Origin: Cryptomeria japonica
Lineage: Eukaryota > Streptophyta > Pinopsida > Cupressales > Cupressaceae
Direction of reading: 5' to 3'
NCBI RefSeq assembly: GCF_030272615.1
Contig: NC_081409.1
Location: 530,076,291-530,136,290, forward strand
Length of the DNA: 60,000 bases
A program made the translations under genes and the position numbers. Below, in pieces: positions 11,755 to 23,699 of the stretch. The notes beneath the pieces were generated by a model. The model had not been told where the DNA came from, did no database searches, and saw only the letters and a list, made by a program, of their open reading frames with translations. Position 1 is the stretch's first letter. Every line of letters begins with the position of its first letter.

Positions 11755-12085
11755 GTTGGGCGGCGGCCATGGGAGGCAGCGCGCAAGGCCGAACTGAAGC
11801 AGGTTTAATTTTTTTTTGGCATGGCGGAGGGAGGAAGGAAGCGGAGGAAGGGAGAGAGCCGAGCGGCGGCCACTATGGTACCTTGTAGGGAGCGGCCGCC
11901 GTTCACTAATAGTGACGGCTACTGCCCACTGCGGGTTACCACAGTGGCGGTCGCCTCCGCTGTGAGTCGTCGCAGTGGCGGGCTTCGCCCTGCTCACTGT
12001 GGCAGCCCACAGTGAGCGGCGTCCGCTCACTGCGGCGCCCGCAGGGATGAGGAAGGTGGGCGGTGGGGGTAGGGATTCATGGCCC
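11755..12085. repeat. GC-rich island of short inverted repeats in the LTR
   Basis: In an otherwise AT-rich LTR, this block is strongly GC-rich and filled with CACTGCGG / CCACAGTG / GCAGTGGC type octamers in both orientations, for example around 11920-12035. The equivalent part of the solo LTR (39790-40115) has the same property with different wording, so it is a conserved feature of this LTR family. It may mark the transcribed leader, but no promoter element can be assigned. Confidence 0.7.
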
Positions 12086-13937
12086 TTTCCCCCTGTCCGC
12101 ACTATGCACGAAAATATTTTTTTTTTATATATATATTTTTTTATAAAAATTTCCTGACTTTCTTTTAATCGCATAAAATGTATTTTTTTATTTTATTTTT
12201 AATATATATATATAGGTGTATATCTAATCCTTTTTTTTTGTAATATGCAGGTCTCAAATAACCATTTAAATGAACAATAAGTTCATACTTTTATATATAT
12301 ATATATATATTGCTTTTAATAACTTACTTATATATATATATATATATATATTGCTTTTAATAACTTACTTCAACCAATCTATGAGTTTTCCCTTCTTTCC
12401 TTTATCTTTTGCATTATTAAGTCTGTAAATACATGCAGAAACTAAAAGAATAAGAACAGTGAGTTATTGGTGAAGGTTTCTCTATTTAATTATTTTTATA
12501 AGCTAACATACATATACTATATTTTTTTTGTGTTGATAAGGTATTCTATTTATTCCCATTTTATTTAAGAATGAACATTTATAGCAAGATCTAACCTATC
12601 TATTTTCTTTTATAAGCTAATGTATATGCTATATATATATATATTTTTTCTTTTTAAAACTAATCATGTTGCAACTGATATCTACAATGCCTTCTAACTA
12701 CAACTTGAAAATATGATCTTTTTTTTTGGTAACAAAATAAATGAACCTAAAACTAAATGTTATTCTCTCTTCCTTTGATAAAATAAACTACTAAAATAAG
12801 TTTCATTTTCTGCATTAATTGGGAAAATAAATGACTGATTTATCTATTTTGCAGCAGCATAAATAACAAAATAATCATGTAGTAATAAACTAAATTTATT
12901 TGCAGAATACACAAGAATGCTCCACTTCATATATATTATTTCTTTTTATGAGAATTTAATCACATGCTAATACATTTCATATATTTTTTTTTTTACAAAA
13001 CTAACCAAAGTAGGAAATATCTATTTCTTTAGCAAATTTAAATACAAGTGAATAAGATTACAAATGGGTTTGAAAACCCAACAAATATTTTCCTTTACAT
13101 GGTAATATGAATAAAATAAATACACTTCTTTCCTTGAAAATAAATACAACATAGCTCACATTTTTTTTTACAAGCTACAATATTAAATACATCCTTTTTT
13201 TTAAAAAACTTTTCTGCAACACAAAATAGCAATAAAGCTCTTTATTCTTTTTTTTCCCATCCCAAGAAACCTGCAATAAAAATACAACTTGACCATGGAG
13301 AGCTCACCTCCCAGCATAGGCTTACTAGAAGCCACCCCCGAGCTTGGAGAACCAAGCACTAGACGGGTTACAAACAAGCAAACCACACAACAAATAGGGC
13401 AACCACTCAACATACATCTTCCCATCCCAAGCTACACTTTCCCCACATCTTGTGATGATTCTTCCATGGGTGGAAGTGGACCAAGTACCATTGGGGAGAT
13501 TGCAAGCCAAAAATTACAACTCAAGCCACCTCATGGCAATACAAAATACAACAAAGATACATCTCCATACCTTATGCCCCCCAAAGGCTCAAAGGCCATA
13601 TTTTCTCCCCTTATGACCCCCAAATGCATACACAAGGCTATGCAGCAAGGGTCACAAAGGACACCCTTGAGATCACTCTCCATAAGGAGAGCCTCTCACC
13701 CAAGGCTGTCATACTCCTTCCACCCCAAGACCATCCTACTCCCCCAAGAGTAGGAGATCTTGGACACTCCCAAGAAAAACAAGAACACATAAACAAAACA
13801 TAGAAATGAAAACTACTTTTTTTTTTTCTCCAACAACAATTTACATAAACACATCTCTTTCAACAAGCATTTCTTTCCTTCAACAAAACAACATAAACAA
13901 CATAAATAAGAGGAAATAAAACCAACCTTATTCTGCT

Positions 13938-15345
13938 ATATCCTATATCCTCATCTCTCTTGATATAACATTTTCTACCAAATACTCTGAAATATCTTAC
14001 AGTAGGAAAATGACCAAACCAAAGCTCATAAGGAGTCTTATTAGTATCACCTTTGATGTGATCTTTGTTGAATGTCTAAACAACAGTGCTAATGGATTCT
14101 CTCCATTAGATCTTTAGAACATTTCCTTCAATCAAAATAGTCATTTCAGCATCCAAAATAGTTGTATTCTTCCTTTCAACAACTCCATTCGGTTCAGGGT
14201 TTCTAGGAGCATATAATTATCTTCTAATTCCATGCATCTGATAGAATTAACTGAACTCACTGGAACATAATTATCCACCTCTATTAGATCTCAGATGCTT
14301 CACCTTCAACCCAAACACTTTGAATAACTTGAATTTGTCCAATGCTTATGATTTCTCCTTCAAAAAGACAACCCACATCATCCTGGAATAATCATCAATT
14401 AGCAGCATAAAATATTTGTCACCCTACACACTTCTAACATTTATAGGTCCACATAGATTAGTATGCAAATGATCTAGCAATCCATCTGATGTATACTATT
14501 TTCTTTTGAATGAAATCCTTATTTGCTTACCCAACTGACATAATTCCTTACATACCGGATTAGCAAGCTTGACAATTTTAGGTAGATTTCTAATAGCATG
14601 TGTAGAACACATCTTAATAATTGAATCAAAGTTCATATGACACATTTTGCTATGCCACAACCAAATCTCATCAATCAGAGAAATCAAACAACTTTTCTCA
14701 CCAGTATTCAAATGAAATTTTTTACCTTATGTCTTAGTTCCAGATGCAATCTCTATACCGGAGGCATTTAAGATCTTGCATTTTCCATCCTTGAATTGTA
14801 GATCATAACCCTTATCAACCATTTTTCCAACACTCAAAAGATTATGCTTCAAACCTTCAACATACAAGACATCATCAATGTTATGATTATCATCAAAAGA
14901 AGTAGAACCTCTCACATGGATTACACAGGCTTTGTCATCTCCAAATCTGTAACACCCTCATCAACAACATAATAAAAATTCTTTTGATTCCTAAACTTTC
15001 GGTTAGAATTGTAGGGCTTGTCATACTTCTCATGCTTTTTATATCCATCATTCCTATCATTGTTATCATGCATGTCATACTTAGCCATTCTCTTTGGTCA
15101 TCTAGAAGCAAAATGTCCTATCTTATTGCAGGAGAAACATTTCAAAGGCAACTTTCCATCATACTTATCGGCTCCTTTAGGTAATATCTGGGCAATCAAT
15201 GCTTCAAGCTCATCTAGATCTCTTTCTTTCTCTTCCATCTCTCTTCTCTTTTTTTCATATATGGATATTCTACACTCATTAGGATCATACTTCTTCTTAC
15301 TAGATACATATGTTGATGCTTAGAATGATGTCTCAGACTTTCCAT
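13938..15345 (-). pseudogene. Copia gag end, GAG-pre-integrase and integrase remnant
   Basis: Reading the minus strand from 15345: ECRISIYEKKRREMEEKERD, LEALIAQILPKGADKYDGKL and a zinc knuckle CFSCNKIGHFASR whose last Cys is lost (a TGA follows). Then come DDVLYVEGLKHNLLSVGKM (14830-14900), the GAG-pre-integrase IWLWHSKMCHMNFDSIIKM (14600-14660), KLANPVCKELCQLGKQ, and integrase core remnants in shifting frames, ending with ELWFGHFPTVRYFRVFGRKC (about 13975-14040). The protease active-site segment is absent. Homology stops at 13938 against the gypsy LTR. This could be the upstream half of the copia element whose RNase H and 3' LTR lie at 4429-6642, with the gypsy element and a deletion between them. 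Confidence 0.8.
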
Positions 15346-18300
15346 GGGTTGGTTCCCAAATGAGTTTACACTGCAAGAGGCAGAAACAAAGTTGATTCTT
15401 CAAATACTCATGTAGAAGCCAACTCCATCTATCGATATCCTTCAGACTTTGACCAACTGCGAAAAGGATCTAAAAATCCTTCTGCACTTTGGGCTCTGCA
15501 AGACCTGGGAGGGTGATCCCTTAGCAAATTTGTGATCTTTGTGCCACGCTCACAAATTATGCTAAAACAAAGAAAATAATCTCATATATAGGCTCAACAG
15601 TAGAGAAAATTCTCAAGAGTTGCTAATTCTTCAGTGGTCCTCGACCTTATCTGGAGCATGAGATAGTAGGACACCTCAAACATACATAAAAACTTGGAAA
15701 TATGTCTTGATTTTAATGATTTATGACAAACCATCAATGAAACAGACAAGAAATTGATAACCTAATGAAATTTGCTAGCATATATCAGTGCCTTACTCCA
15801 TTGGGCTCTGAGCTTTTGAAATATCACTGAAACTTGATAGAAATTTATCTAATACCTGATTAAATCTTAAACGATACTGCATTACAATATCATTTTATTT
15901 GCAATTTCTTACCCGAACTACTTATCAAATCCTAGTACAAGCTTTATCCCTCTGTAATCTCATTCAAGCATTTTAATTAACCCCTTGGATTAAAGTATGA
16001 AATGAAAAATTACATACATCATAACAATGCAATGAGCAAATGAAACCCTTGATTCTATTTACCTAAAATACAATAAAATCGTACACAAGAGAGTAAGGAT
16101 TTGAAATTATATCTGTATTAACTTAAAAAGCTATCTTCTATCAATAACCAAATACATTTCATTTACAGGAGAACCCATTTAAAATTTAAAATTAATGACT
16201 ATATTATATTTTTCTCTGCAAAATGACATTACAATTCTTTGCTATTTACTCATGACTTCTCAAAAGTAGAACCTAATCCTATAGATCGGACCTACACAAG
16301 AGACCCTATTCAGATATTTTGGAACCCTTTCTCTTGGCCATGATTTCCCTTTTATAGAAATAAGGGAACAAACAAGCTATGGGCCAAGAGAGACACATGT
16401 CATCAGCAAATTTAATCTCAACAATTAGGCCTAAAAGGTCATGCAATTTTGTTATAAAAATATTCCTTATAACTTCCTAAAGCTATCCATACGCTGGCAC
16501 TCGTGATGAAATAAAATTAAAATTTTCAACTAAAAATTGGTAGAATTTTTTTTTCTTGAGCCATGCCATTATCACCTCGATGCCTTCGGATGGAGTGTGA
16601 GATGCATCATTCCGTCCTATAGAGCATTTCCCTTCCTGCAAGGGAGACTAGATCTTGGCAAGAAGTAAAGTTGCCCCTAAACTAGAGGAAAACCTCCAAC
16701 CTTTATGCCTAGGATCAGATAAAGTGGAAGGAGGAGCTTCTAGGGAAACATAATATGTTGGGAAGGGGTCACAACTTTGATGTCATCGTAGAGATGACTG
16801 GCTACCGCTCCCCACTCAAATAAATCCTTCTTTCATTCCCCTATGGGCTCCTTCCTCAAACCTCCTGCCAACTAGTGGCAGAGTAGAAGCAGAGGATGTA
16901 TCACAAGTGGCTTTTTCTGATAAGAAATTTCTTTCACACCCCCTCTAACAATAAGAAAACTCACACAAGAGAAAGAACATCCATCCAGTATCACAAAGCA
17001 CATAACAATTCTATGCATGATACTGCTCAAACATCATCTTCTTTGCTGATGAAAAACCATTGTGTTCTTTTCTACCCACTGAATTACCACCCCACTATAT
17101 TTATAATCGAAATTCAATTCAAATGGTGGTGCTCATTCATGTGAAAAATCAACATTATGGTGCTTTCTACTCATCCCACTAGCTATGGACTTTAGAAGTC
17201 ATGCCTATCAAATCCAAGACACCGTCACATCTAACCTATCAATCCATTGCCTCCTGCTAAGGCTCATCTTACATGAATGATTTTGTTTTGATCTTATTTT
17301 TCCTTGATTGTATAATTTCTCCTTTAGAATCCCTGACAACAAGCGACCTCCAATTTTACCGAGGAATCCGTGATTTTTCACCTCCAACTCATAAGTTATT
17401 CAAATCCCCTTATGCCTCTAAAACTATCATCCTTGCTTGTTGAATCAATGTTGACTCAATAGAAACCTTCAAACTAGTCCCTCAAGAATGAGTCAGCATC
17501 CAAGTGTCCCATCTTGTTACTATTTATTCCATGTCGACAAGCCGACATTCTGTCTGTTCTAACTTTCCCATGTGGGTGATAAGCAATACCTTCAATTAGC
17601 CTTTTAAAAATTTGGTTTGAAACTTTGTCATAGATCTTTCCCAACCCAATGAATCATATGATCACCAAATGTCAATCTTACATTGAACTTCCATCATGGT
17701 GTGTGGACCCATCAAAATATGAGGCATAGCAACACCAACTCATCTTCTAGCCTAATGATGTCAGTGGCCCCACTGTCGGCTCACCTTGGCCTACCTAGGA
17801 TACATGGCATCATATCACGATGTCATGGTCCATAATCTCCTTGAATCTCTTGTTCGTAGGGTTACGAAGGCCATTGGATTGGTTCACTGTTTACTTGCCA
17901 GTCACGGCGATCACTTAACAATGGCCACTAACTCTCGAGCACTTTTTGGATCAGGATTAAAACATCATTGTTCAATTGTACCACATGCAAAAACATGCAC
18001 CTTTAGTAACTTGACTTCTACCACAAAGTCATAGGGCAAAAAGATAAAGGCCAGACTTAGGAAAAATATAAAGAGCTGATAGAAATATTAATGCTAGGAA
18101 ATAAAAGGCCCTGCCAACAGTATAAGACCCTCAGGCTTAAGTGGCAAAAAAGGTAACAACGAAATAGAACAAGCTCAAGGGTTTTAGCAAGACTAAGTAA
18201 AATACATAGAACCCTAAACCCTAGCTTGAGGATAATAGCAGAAAGAAAAATTAACTCAAAATGACCAATATATTGCCCAAGGCATGAAATTTTTTTTCAT

Positions 18301-18600
18301 GGTCATTTTTTAGGACTATCAGTGGCTCTGGTTGGGGACAATCATTACTCGGGGATGATGCAAGAATTCCAGAATCTTTGGTGGAGCAGACCATTTTGCA
18401 GAGTAGACCAAAAGGAAGCAACCTAGACAGGGCAACTCAAATAGAAAGGAAATATACACTACTAATGTAGAAGACCTATTCTAATGTTCATGGAAAAGAT
18501 ATACTTTAAGAAAAGTAGGGCTTCGAGAATTGTCCATGAACAGGCAATTCAAGAAGAAAAGATAACTATTCCATTGGGCATAGAGTTAAAAAGGCTTACT
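15346..18600. other. Unassigned intergenic sequence
   Basis: No protein domain, LTR end, TIR or RNA gene is recognisable on either strand. It is moderately AT-rich, and short ORFs (such as 16896-17144 and 17786-18034) show no family motif and no consistent frame. Stretches around 17330-17760 look as if they were once coding on the minus strand, but I could not name a family. Confidence 0.5.
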
Positions 18601-18628
18601 CTACCCCAAGTTTCTTGTGGCTTTAAGG

Positions 18629-19589
18629 TCAAACCACATGTGATGGCCCAAAACCATTTGACAAGATCACCCAATGCTTTCCTCTGTCATAAACATGGTT
18701 TTCCTTTGACTGCACTAAAAACAATCTAATAACATAGCTAGAATGCCATTGATCAAACCTATTGGCATTTTTTATCCAACTACCATGCTTAAAATTATCA
18801 TTGCTCTCACTATTGAACCTTTGAAACTTATGCAATGATTGAAAATATTGGTCACTGTGTGACATATATGTGTTGTGTTGAACACAACATATATCTTGAC
18901 TGAAACCAATGTCACACTCTAAAAAAACATCACTTGGTTGATAAAACAAAGACTCATAAACTGGCGCATAGCTGTGAATATAGGTTACATTCAAATCATT
19001 AGTTTTCTCATCAAAAGATGAACTCTCAAAAGAATCCACCTTCCCACTGTACACAATAAGAAAACTATTATCAAGAGGAGGAAAAGGATCACAATTGATC
19101 CTTCCATGCAACCATAAATTATCAAACTAAATAAAAACTTTAGCCACTTGCTTTGAATCCCATTTGATGTTACTGATATCAACAACAAAAGAAAACTCAT
19201 CCTCATCAATCAACATTAACTTGGGTATCACATCCTGGTCATCGCAATTATTTATTCCAGAAATTGATGCAACATCTAAGATGTTCGAACTCTCAATTGT
19301 CTCTTCATACAAAGGATTAAAAACCATATGAAAGCCCTTCTCAAAAACATTATGGCAAAGTACTAATTGATCCATATCTACATCCTCATCGAATAGTGCA
19401 TTAATGTTTTCACCAAAACCACTACCTATCTCAAGTTCACATTCATTTTCATTAGGAATAGAAGAATCACAATCTGAATTATAACAACTCTCAGCATTAT
19501 AGTCCTCACAATACAAATGTTCAATGTCATGATCCTCATAGGCTTCAACAAAATTATCATGACTATTCTGACCCTTTTGGACTTCAACT
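18629..19589 (-). pseudogene. 3' part of an unidentified ORF split by the CACTA insertion
   Basis: Two overlapping minus-strand frames (19516-19127 and 19111-18629) encode an acidic, Ser/Asn/Asp-rich protein with no motif I recognise. Its upstream part is at 58542-58943. The frame read from 58640 down to 58542 continues in phase from 19589 (HDNFVEAYEDHDIEH...) when the 3-bp duplication ACT is counted once, with one TAG just before the junction. The 3' end near 18640-18700 has TEESIG-like and Trp-rich wording in shifting frames. A retroelement-associated ORF is my best guess, because of its surroundings; no domain proves it. Confidence 0.5.
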
Positions 19590-19625
19590 CACTAGTACAT
19601 TTGGCCTCAAATTTAGACGACAGTT
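19587..19625. repeat. Left TIR of the CACTA element with ACT target duplication
   Basis: ACT (19587-19589) precedes CACTAGTACATTTGGCCTC and a further AAATTTAGACGACAGTT. Mismatches with the right TIR fall at positions 6, 9, 20, 26 and 31-33. CACTA termini followed by a GGCC-containing segment and a GACG motif are typical for plant En/Spm families. Confidence 0.85.
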
Positions 19626-20400
19626 CGTCGGACTGTCGACAAGCAACGTCGTTGAAAACTTGTAGTTAGATATTCCGACGGTTCTCAAGACTGTCAGAAT
19701 TTCGATGCAGTCAAAGACTCTTCCAACAACGTCCATGACTGCACTTAGCCATCGGTAAAACTTGATAAGTCATCTGAATTCCAATGCCTTGTAGGTAATG
19801 TTTTGACTGCTAAGGCGTCGGAATAAATTGGAATTTCGACGACCCCTCACTGCTTAGCTGTTGGTAAAACTCTATAAGTTGTCAAAATTCCAATGGCAAC
19901 CAAGGCATCCACACCGACGAGGATGTTGTATGTGTGAGGGTTCAGGCGTTGAATCCAGATGGTCCTGTCATTGTGTAGCCATCAAAATTTTGATGGAAAT
20001 GAGGGCATCTGCACTGACGAGGATGTTGTATGTGTGACAATTCAGGCGTCTGAATTCAGGAAGCCCCATCATAGTTTAGCCATCAGATGTCTGATGGTTA
20101 AGAGGGCATCCACACCGATGAGGATGTTGTATGTGTGATGGTCCAAGCATCAACAAAACTCGATAAGTCATCAGAATAAATTGGGTGGGCATCAGAATTC
20201 TGATGCCCCCTTACTTCTTAGCCATTGACAAAACTTGATAGTCACCAAAATAAGTTGGGTGGTCATCGGAATTATGATGCCCCCTCACTGCTTAGCCATC
20301 GACAAAAATTGATAGTCGTCAAAATAAATTGGGTGGGCATCGGAATTCCAATGCCCTTTCACTACTTATCTGAATAGGATGCTATCAGACATACAACATC
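19626..20400. repeat. CACTA subterminal repeats
   Basis: The block is built from short degenerate motifs in both orientations, chiefly versions of GTCGGAATTCCGACG and ATCGGAATTCCGATGCCC with TAGCCATCGACAAAACTTGATA. Longer direct repeats are visible: GAGGATGTTGTATGTGTG at about 19920, 20019 and 20120, and GGGTGGGCATCGGAATTC-type units near 20185, 20260 and 20333. In this superfamily such subterminal motifs bind the transposase. Their position immediately inside the TIR supports the boundary. Confidence 0.8.
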
Positions 20401-20408
20401 CTCATCGG

Positions 20409-20653
20409 ATGCTTGGTGGATGGAAAGGTTTGCACTTATTGACCAATACGATAATACTAAAGATTCATTATTCTATATCAGCCAGCCAAACGACAATAAA
20501 AACAATTTGACAATCTAATCATGCGATGGTTCGGGCGTCGAATGCTTGGTGGATGGAAAGATTTGAACTGATTGACCAATATGATAATACTAAAGATTCA
20601 TTATTTTTTATCAACCAACCAAACAACAATAAAAACAATTTGACAATCTAATC
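20409..20653. repeat. Direct duplication, 112 bp, period 133
   Basis: ATGCTTGGTGGATGGAAAGG starts at 20409 and again, with changes, at 20542; both copies end CAATTTGACAATCTAATC (20520 and 20653). The duplicated DNA lies just beyond the clathrin stop codon at 20730, so it is probably former 3' untranslated or flanking sequence. The first copy blends into the subterminal repeats. Confidence 0.85.
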
Positions 20654-20729
20654 TTTCCACTCAAAGATCAGCCTCAAAAAACCATGTATGATTGAAGAAT
20701 TGTGTCCCACATTAAGTTCTTCAATCCCA

Positions 20730-23651
20730 TCAATAGCCACCCATAGGTGGCATACCATAAGTTGGCATGGAAGGCATTCCCATTCCACTTATACTTGGCT
20801 AAAAGAAACCTCCCATGCCAGGCATTGGAGGTGTTGGCAAAGAAAAGGGGAAGAAGTTGAGCATACATATTCTGTAAACAAAATAGGCACATATTTAGTT
20901 CTGCAGAAGATTTAAAATTGTTATTAAAGAGAAACTTAAAATATTCACAGAATCATTAGAGTATATCAAGAACCTGAAGTAGGTATGGAAACACAAAGGC
21001 AATCATATTATTCATCTAGGCAAGTTCCAAAGCCACATCTGGTGTGATCAAGTCATAGCATATGAACAAGCATGAAGCAAAGAAGTCTTTCTTGCCCTGT
21101 AGTTCCAAATGCAAAAGTAAGCCCCATTTCAATGCCTCAATCCAAAATGAAAGTTCAAAATATACTTTAGCTTGTGAGAGAGAACAACCAACTATATATT
21201 TTACCAATTGTATACCTGTTTCACAAAATACACTAGCAATTCCTCTGCAAGTTCATGATCACCCCATTGAGAACTAGTTTCCATTGCATCCTTGTTAAGA
21301 TTATCCTTTTTAGATAGTGCAATATGTTAGCACATAATTTTTCTATAATTTCCTAAAAACTGCTATTTTTCTATAATTTCCTTGATTATGCTCTTAAAAA
21401 TGCACATGCTATTTTCTATAATTTTCTTAATTATGCTCTTAAAATGCTATATTTAGTAAACAAAATAGGCATATATTTATTTGAATTTTTAAAAATCGTT
21501 AGTAGAGTAGAAAAAGTGCTCCTTGAGGCTCAATTAAGCAAAATGCATACCTGTTGAGCAACAAGATCTCTCTCTTCTTTCTCTTTGGATTTCTCTTCTT
21601 GGACAACCTTTAACTTGTTCCACAAAATACCTGTTCCACAAAATACACCATCAATTCCTCTGCAAGTTCACGATCACCCGATTGAGAACTAGTTTCCATT
21701 GAATCCTTGTAAAGATTATCCTTTTTAGATAGTGCAATATGTTAGCACATAATTTTTCTATAATTTCCTAAAAAATGTTATTTTCTATATTTTCCTTAAT
21801 TATGGTCTTAAAATGCTATATTCTATAAACAAAATAGGCACATATTTATTTGAAATTTTAAAAATCGTCAGTAGAGTAGAACAAGTGCTCCTTGAGGCTC
21901 AATTAAGGAAAAATGCATACCTCTTGAGCAACAAGATCTTTCTCTTCTTTCTCCTTGGATTTCTCTTCTTGGACAACCTCTAACTTGTTCCACAAAATAC
22001 ACCAGCAATTACTCTGCAAGTTCATGATCACCCGATTGAGAACTAGTTTCCATTGCATCCTTGCAAAGATTATCCTTTTTAGATAGTGCAATATGTTAGC
22101 AGATAATTTTTCTATAATTTCCTGAAAAATGCTATTTTTTTATAATTTCCTTAATTATGCTCTTAAAAATGTGCATGTTATTTTCTATAATTTCCTTAAT
22201 TATGCTCTTAAAATGCTATATTTTGTAAATAAAATAGGCACATATTTATTTGAATTTTTAAAAACTGCCAGCAGAGTAGAACAAGTGCTCCTTGAGGCTC
22301 AATTAAGCAAAATGCATACTTGTTGAGAAACAAGATCTTTCTCTTCTTTCTCCTTGGATTTCTCTTCTTGGATAGCCTCTAACTTGTTCCACAAAATACT
22401 TGTTCCATAAAATACACCAGCAATTCCTGTGCAAGTTCACGATCACCCGATTGAGAACTAGTTTCCATTGCATCCTTGTAAAGATTATCCTTTTTAGACA
22501 ATGCAATATGTTAGCACATAATTTTTCTATAATTTCCTTAAAAATGCTATTTGTCTATAATTTCCTTAATTATTCTCTTAAAAATGTGCATTCTATTTTC
22601 TATAATTTAATTAATTATGCTCTTAAAATGCTATATTCTGTAAACAAAATAGGCACACATTTATTTGAATTTTTAAAAACCGTCAATAGAGTAGAACAAG
22701 TGCTCCTTGAGGCTCAATTATGCAAAATGCATACCTGTTGAGCAACAAGATCTTTCTCTTCTTTCTCCTAGGATTTCTCTTCTTAGACAACCTCTAACTC
22801 ATTCCACAAAATACCTGTTCCACAAAATACACTAGCAATTCCACTGCAAGTTCACGTTCACCCGATTGAGAACTAGTTTCCATTGTATCCTTGTAAAGAT
22901 TATCCTTTTTAGAGAGTGCAATATGTTAGCACATAATTTTTCTATAATTCCCTTAAAAATGCTATTTTTCTATAATTTCCTTAGTTATGCTCTTAAAAAT
23001 GCACATGCGATTTTCTATAATTTCCTTAATTATGCTCTTAAAATGCTATATTCTGTAAACAAAATAGGCACATATTTATTTGAATTTTTAAAAACCGTTA
23101 ATAGAGTAGAACAAGTGCTCCTTGAGGCTCAATTAAGCAAAATGCATACTTGTTGAGAAACAATATCTTTCTCTTCTTGGACAGCCTCTAACTTGTCCTT
23201 AACAAGCTCATCAACTTTTTTCATGTATTCTCGAATGAACTTTGAAAAATAAAATTATTTGAATATTAGCTATTTAATTGTGCAAACGATTTAAAATGTT
23301 TATTAAAGAGAAACTTAAAATATTCATAGAATCATCAAAGTATATCATGAACCTGAACTAGGTATGGAAACACAAAGTCAATCATATTATTAATCTAGGC
23401 AAGTTCCAGATCCACATCTAGTCTGATCAAGTCATAGCATATGAATAAGCATGAAGCAAAGCATTCTTTCTTGCCCTGCAGTTCCAAATTGCAAAAGTAA
23501 GCTCCATTTGAATGCCCCAATCCAAAATGAAAATTCACAATATACTTTACCTTGTGAGAGAGAACAACCAACTATATGTTTTACCAATTGTATACCTATT
23601 CCACAAAATACACCCCCAATTCCTCTGCAAGTTCACGATCACCTGATTGAG
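20730..23651 (-). pseudogene. CHC: Clathrin heavy chain, C-terminal exons, amplified and broken
   Basis: Clathrin heavy chain forms the triskelion leg of coated vesicles in trafficking and cytokinesis. In minus-strand order: exon D end 23651-23596 ([16 protein letters not shown] then TAG); exon E 23475-23353 ([17 protein letters not shown]...NNMIDFVFPYLVQ); exon F 23239-23150 (FIREYMKKVDELVKDKLEA); four composite units (separate entry); a second exon D 21323-21219 ([18 protein letters not shown]); a second exon E 21095-20974; last exon G 20871-20730 (NMYAQLLPL, frameshift, then PPMPGMGGF and YGMPPMGGY with a TGA at the natural C-terminus). Most splice sites are still AG/GT. Stops (for example TAG for Trp after LELA in both E copies) and the frameshift make it a pseudogene. 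Introns are retained, so it is a genomic fragment rather than a processed copy. Confidence 0.9.
21300..23149 (-). repeat. Tandem array of composite clathrin exon units, about 414 bp each
   Basis: The landmark AGTGCAATATGTTAGCA recurs at about 21316, 21730, 22085, 22500 and 22915, so spacings are about 414, 355, 414 and 415. Read on the minus strand, a unit holds [18 protein letters not shown]...LLVYFVEQ (exon D) joined directly to NKLEVVQEEKSKEKEEKDL (second half of exon F), a donor AG/GTATGC, and an AT-rich intron ending in TTTGTTTACAG. Exon E and its introns are missing from every unit, so the unit arose by a deletion joining D to F at a GAACAAG/GACAAG-like microhomology and was then amplified. 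One unit has lost about 60 bp. Confidence 0.85.
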
Positions 23652-23699
23652 GTGAGGAGGCATTAGGATACCATATACCCATGAGAGAGCATAGCAAGC

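Larger units (their letters stand above)
6643..13937 (-). mobile_element. Tekay-like chromovirus (Ty3/gypsy), truncated at both ends
   Basis: Minus-strand order is partial 5' LTR (13937-10881), PBS, gag, protease, RT, RNase H, integrase, then an abrupt stop of homology at about 6643 inside the integrase core. The phrases [35 protein letters not shown] and [17 protein letters not shown] in RT and the very long LTR fit the Tekay/Del group. The integrase C-terminus, chromodomain if it ever had one, PPT and 3' LTR are all lost. Both ends abut minus-strand copia sequence, which suggests insertion into a copia element followed by deletions. Confidence 0.85.
10881..13937 (-). mobile_element. Partial 5' LTR of the Tekay-like element
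   Basis: The plus-strand start TGTCATGCCCAAACTTTTGGG matches the end of the solo LTR at 38769 (TGTCATGCCCAAAATTTAGGG). Homology resumes along its length, for example the ACCATGGAG...CTCACCTCCCAGC block at 13291 versus 41206 and the AAAACCAACCTT block at 13920 versus 41831. About 3.06 kb of an LTR that should be about 4.5 kb remains; at 13937 it is cut by copia sequence. Short ORFs such as 11658-12174 and 13289-13753 lie in LTR sequence and are not genes. Confidence 0.8.

Noticed and set aside
11658-12174. ORFs in the GC-rich part of the LTR as genes
   Set aside because: They sit wholly within an LTR, have no motif and are open on both strands because of base composition.
17330-17760. LINE reverse transcriptase on the minus strand
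   Set aside because: A few phrases looked suggestive, but no FADD-type or other RT motif is present in any frame.
18870-18900. Palindrome TGTGTTGTGTTGAACACAACA as operator or hairpin
   Set aside because: It lies inside the degenerate ORF and is short enough to occur by chance in AT-rich DNA.
21300-23149. CRISPR or satellite array
   Set aside because: The repeats are contiguous 414-bp units made of exon and intron sequence with no spacers, in a plant context.
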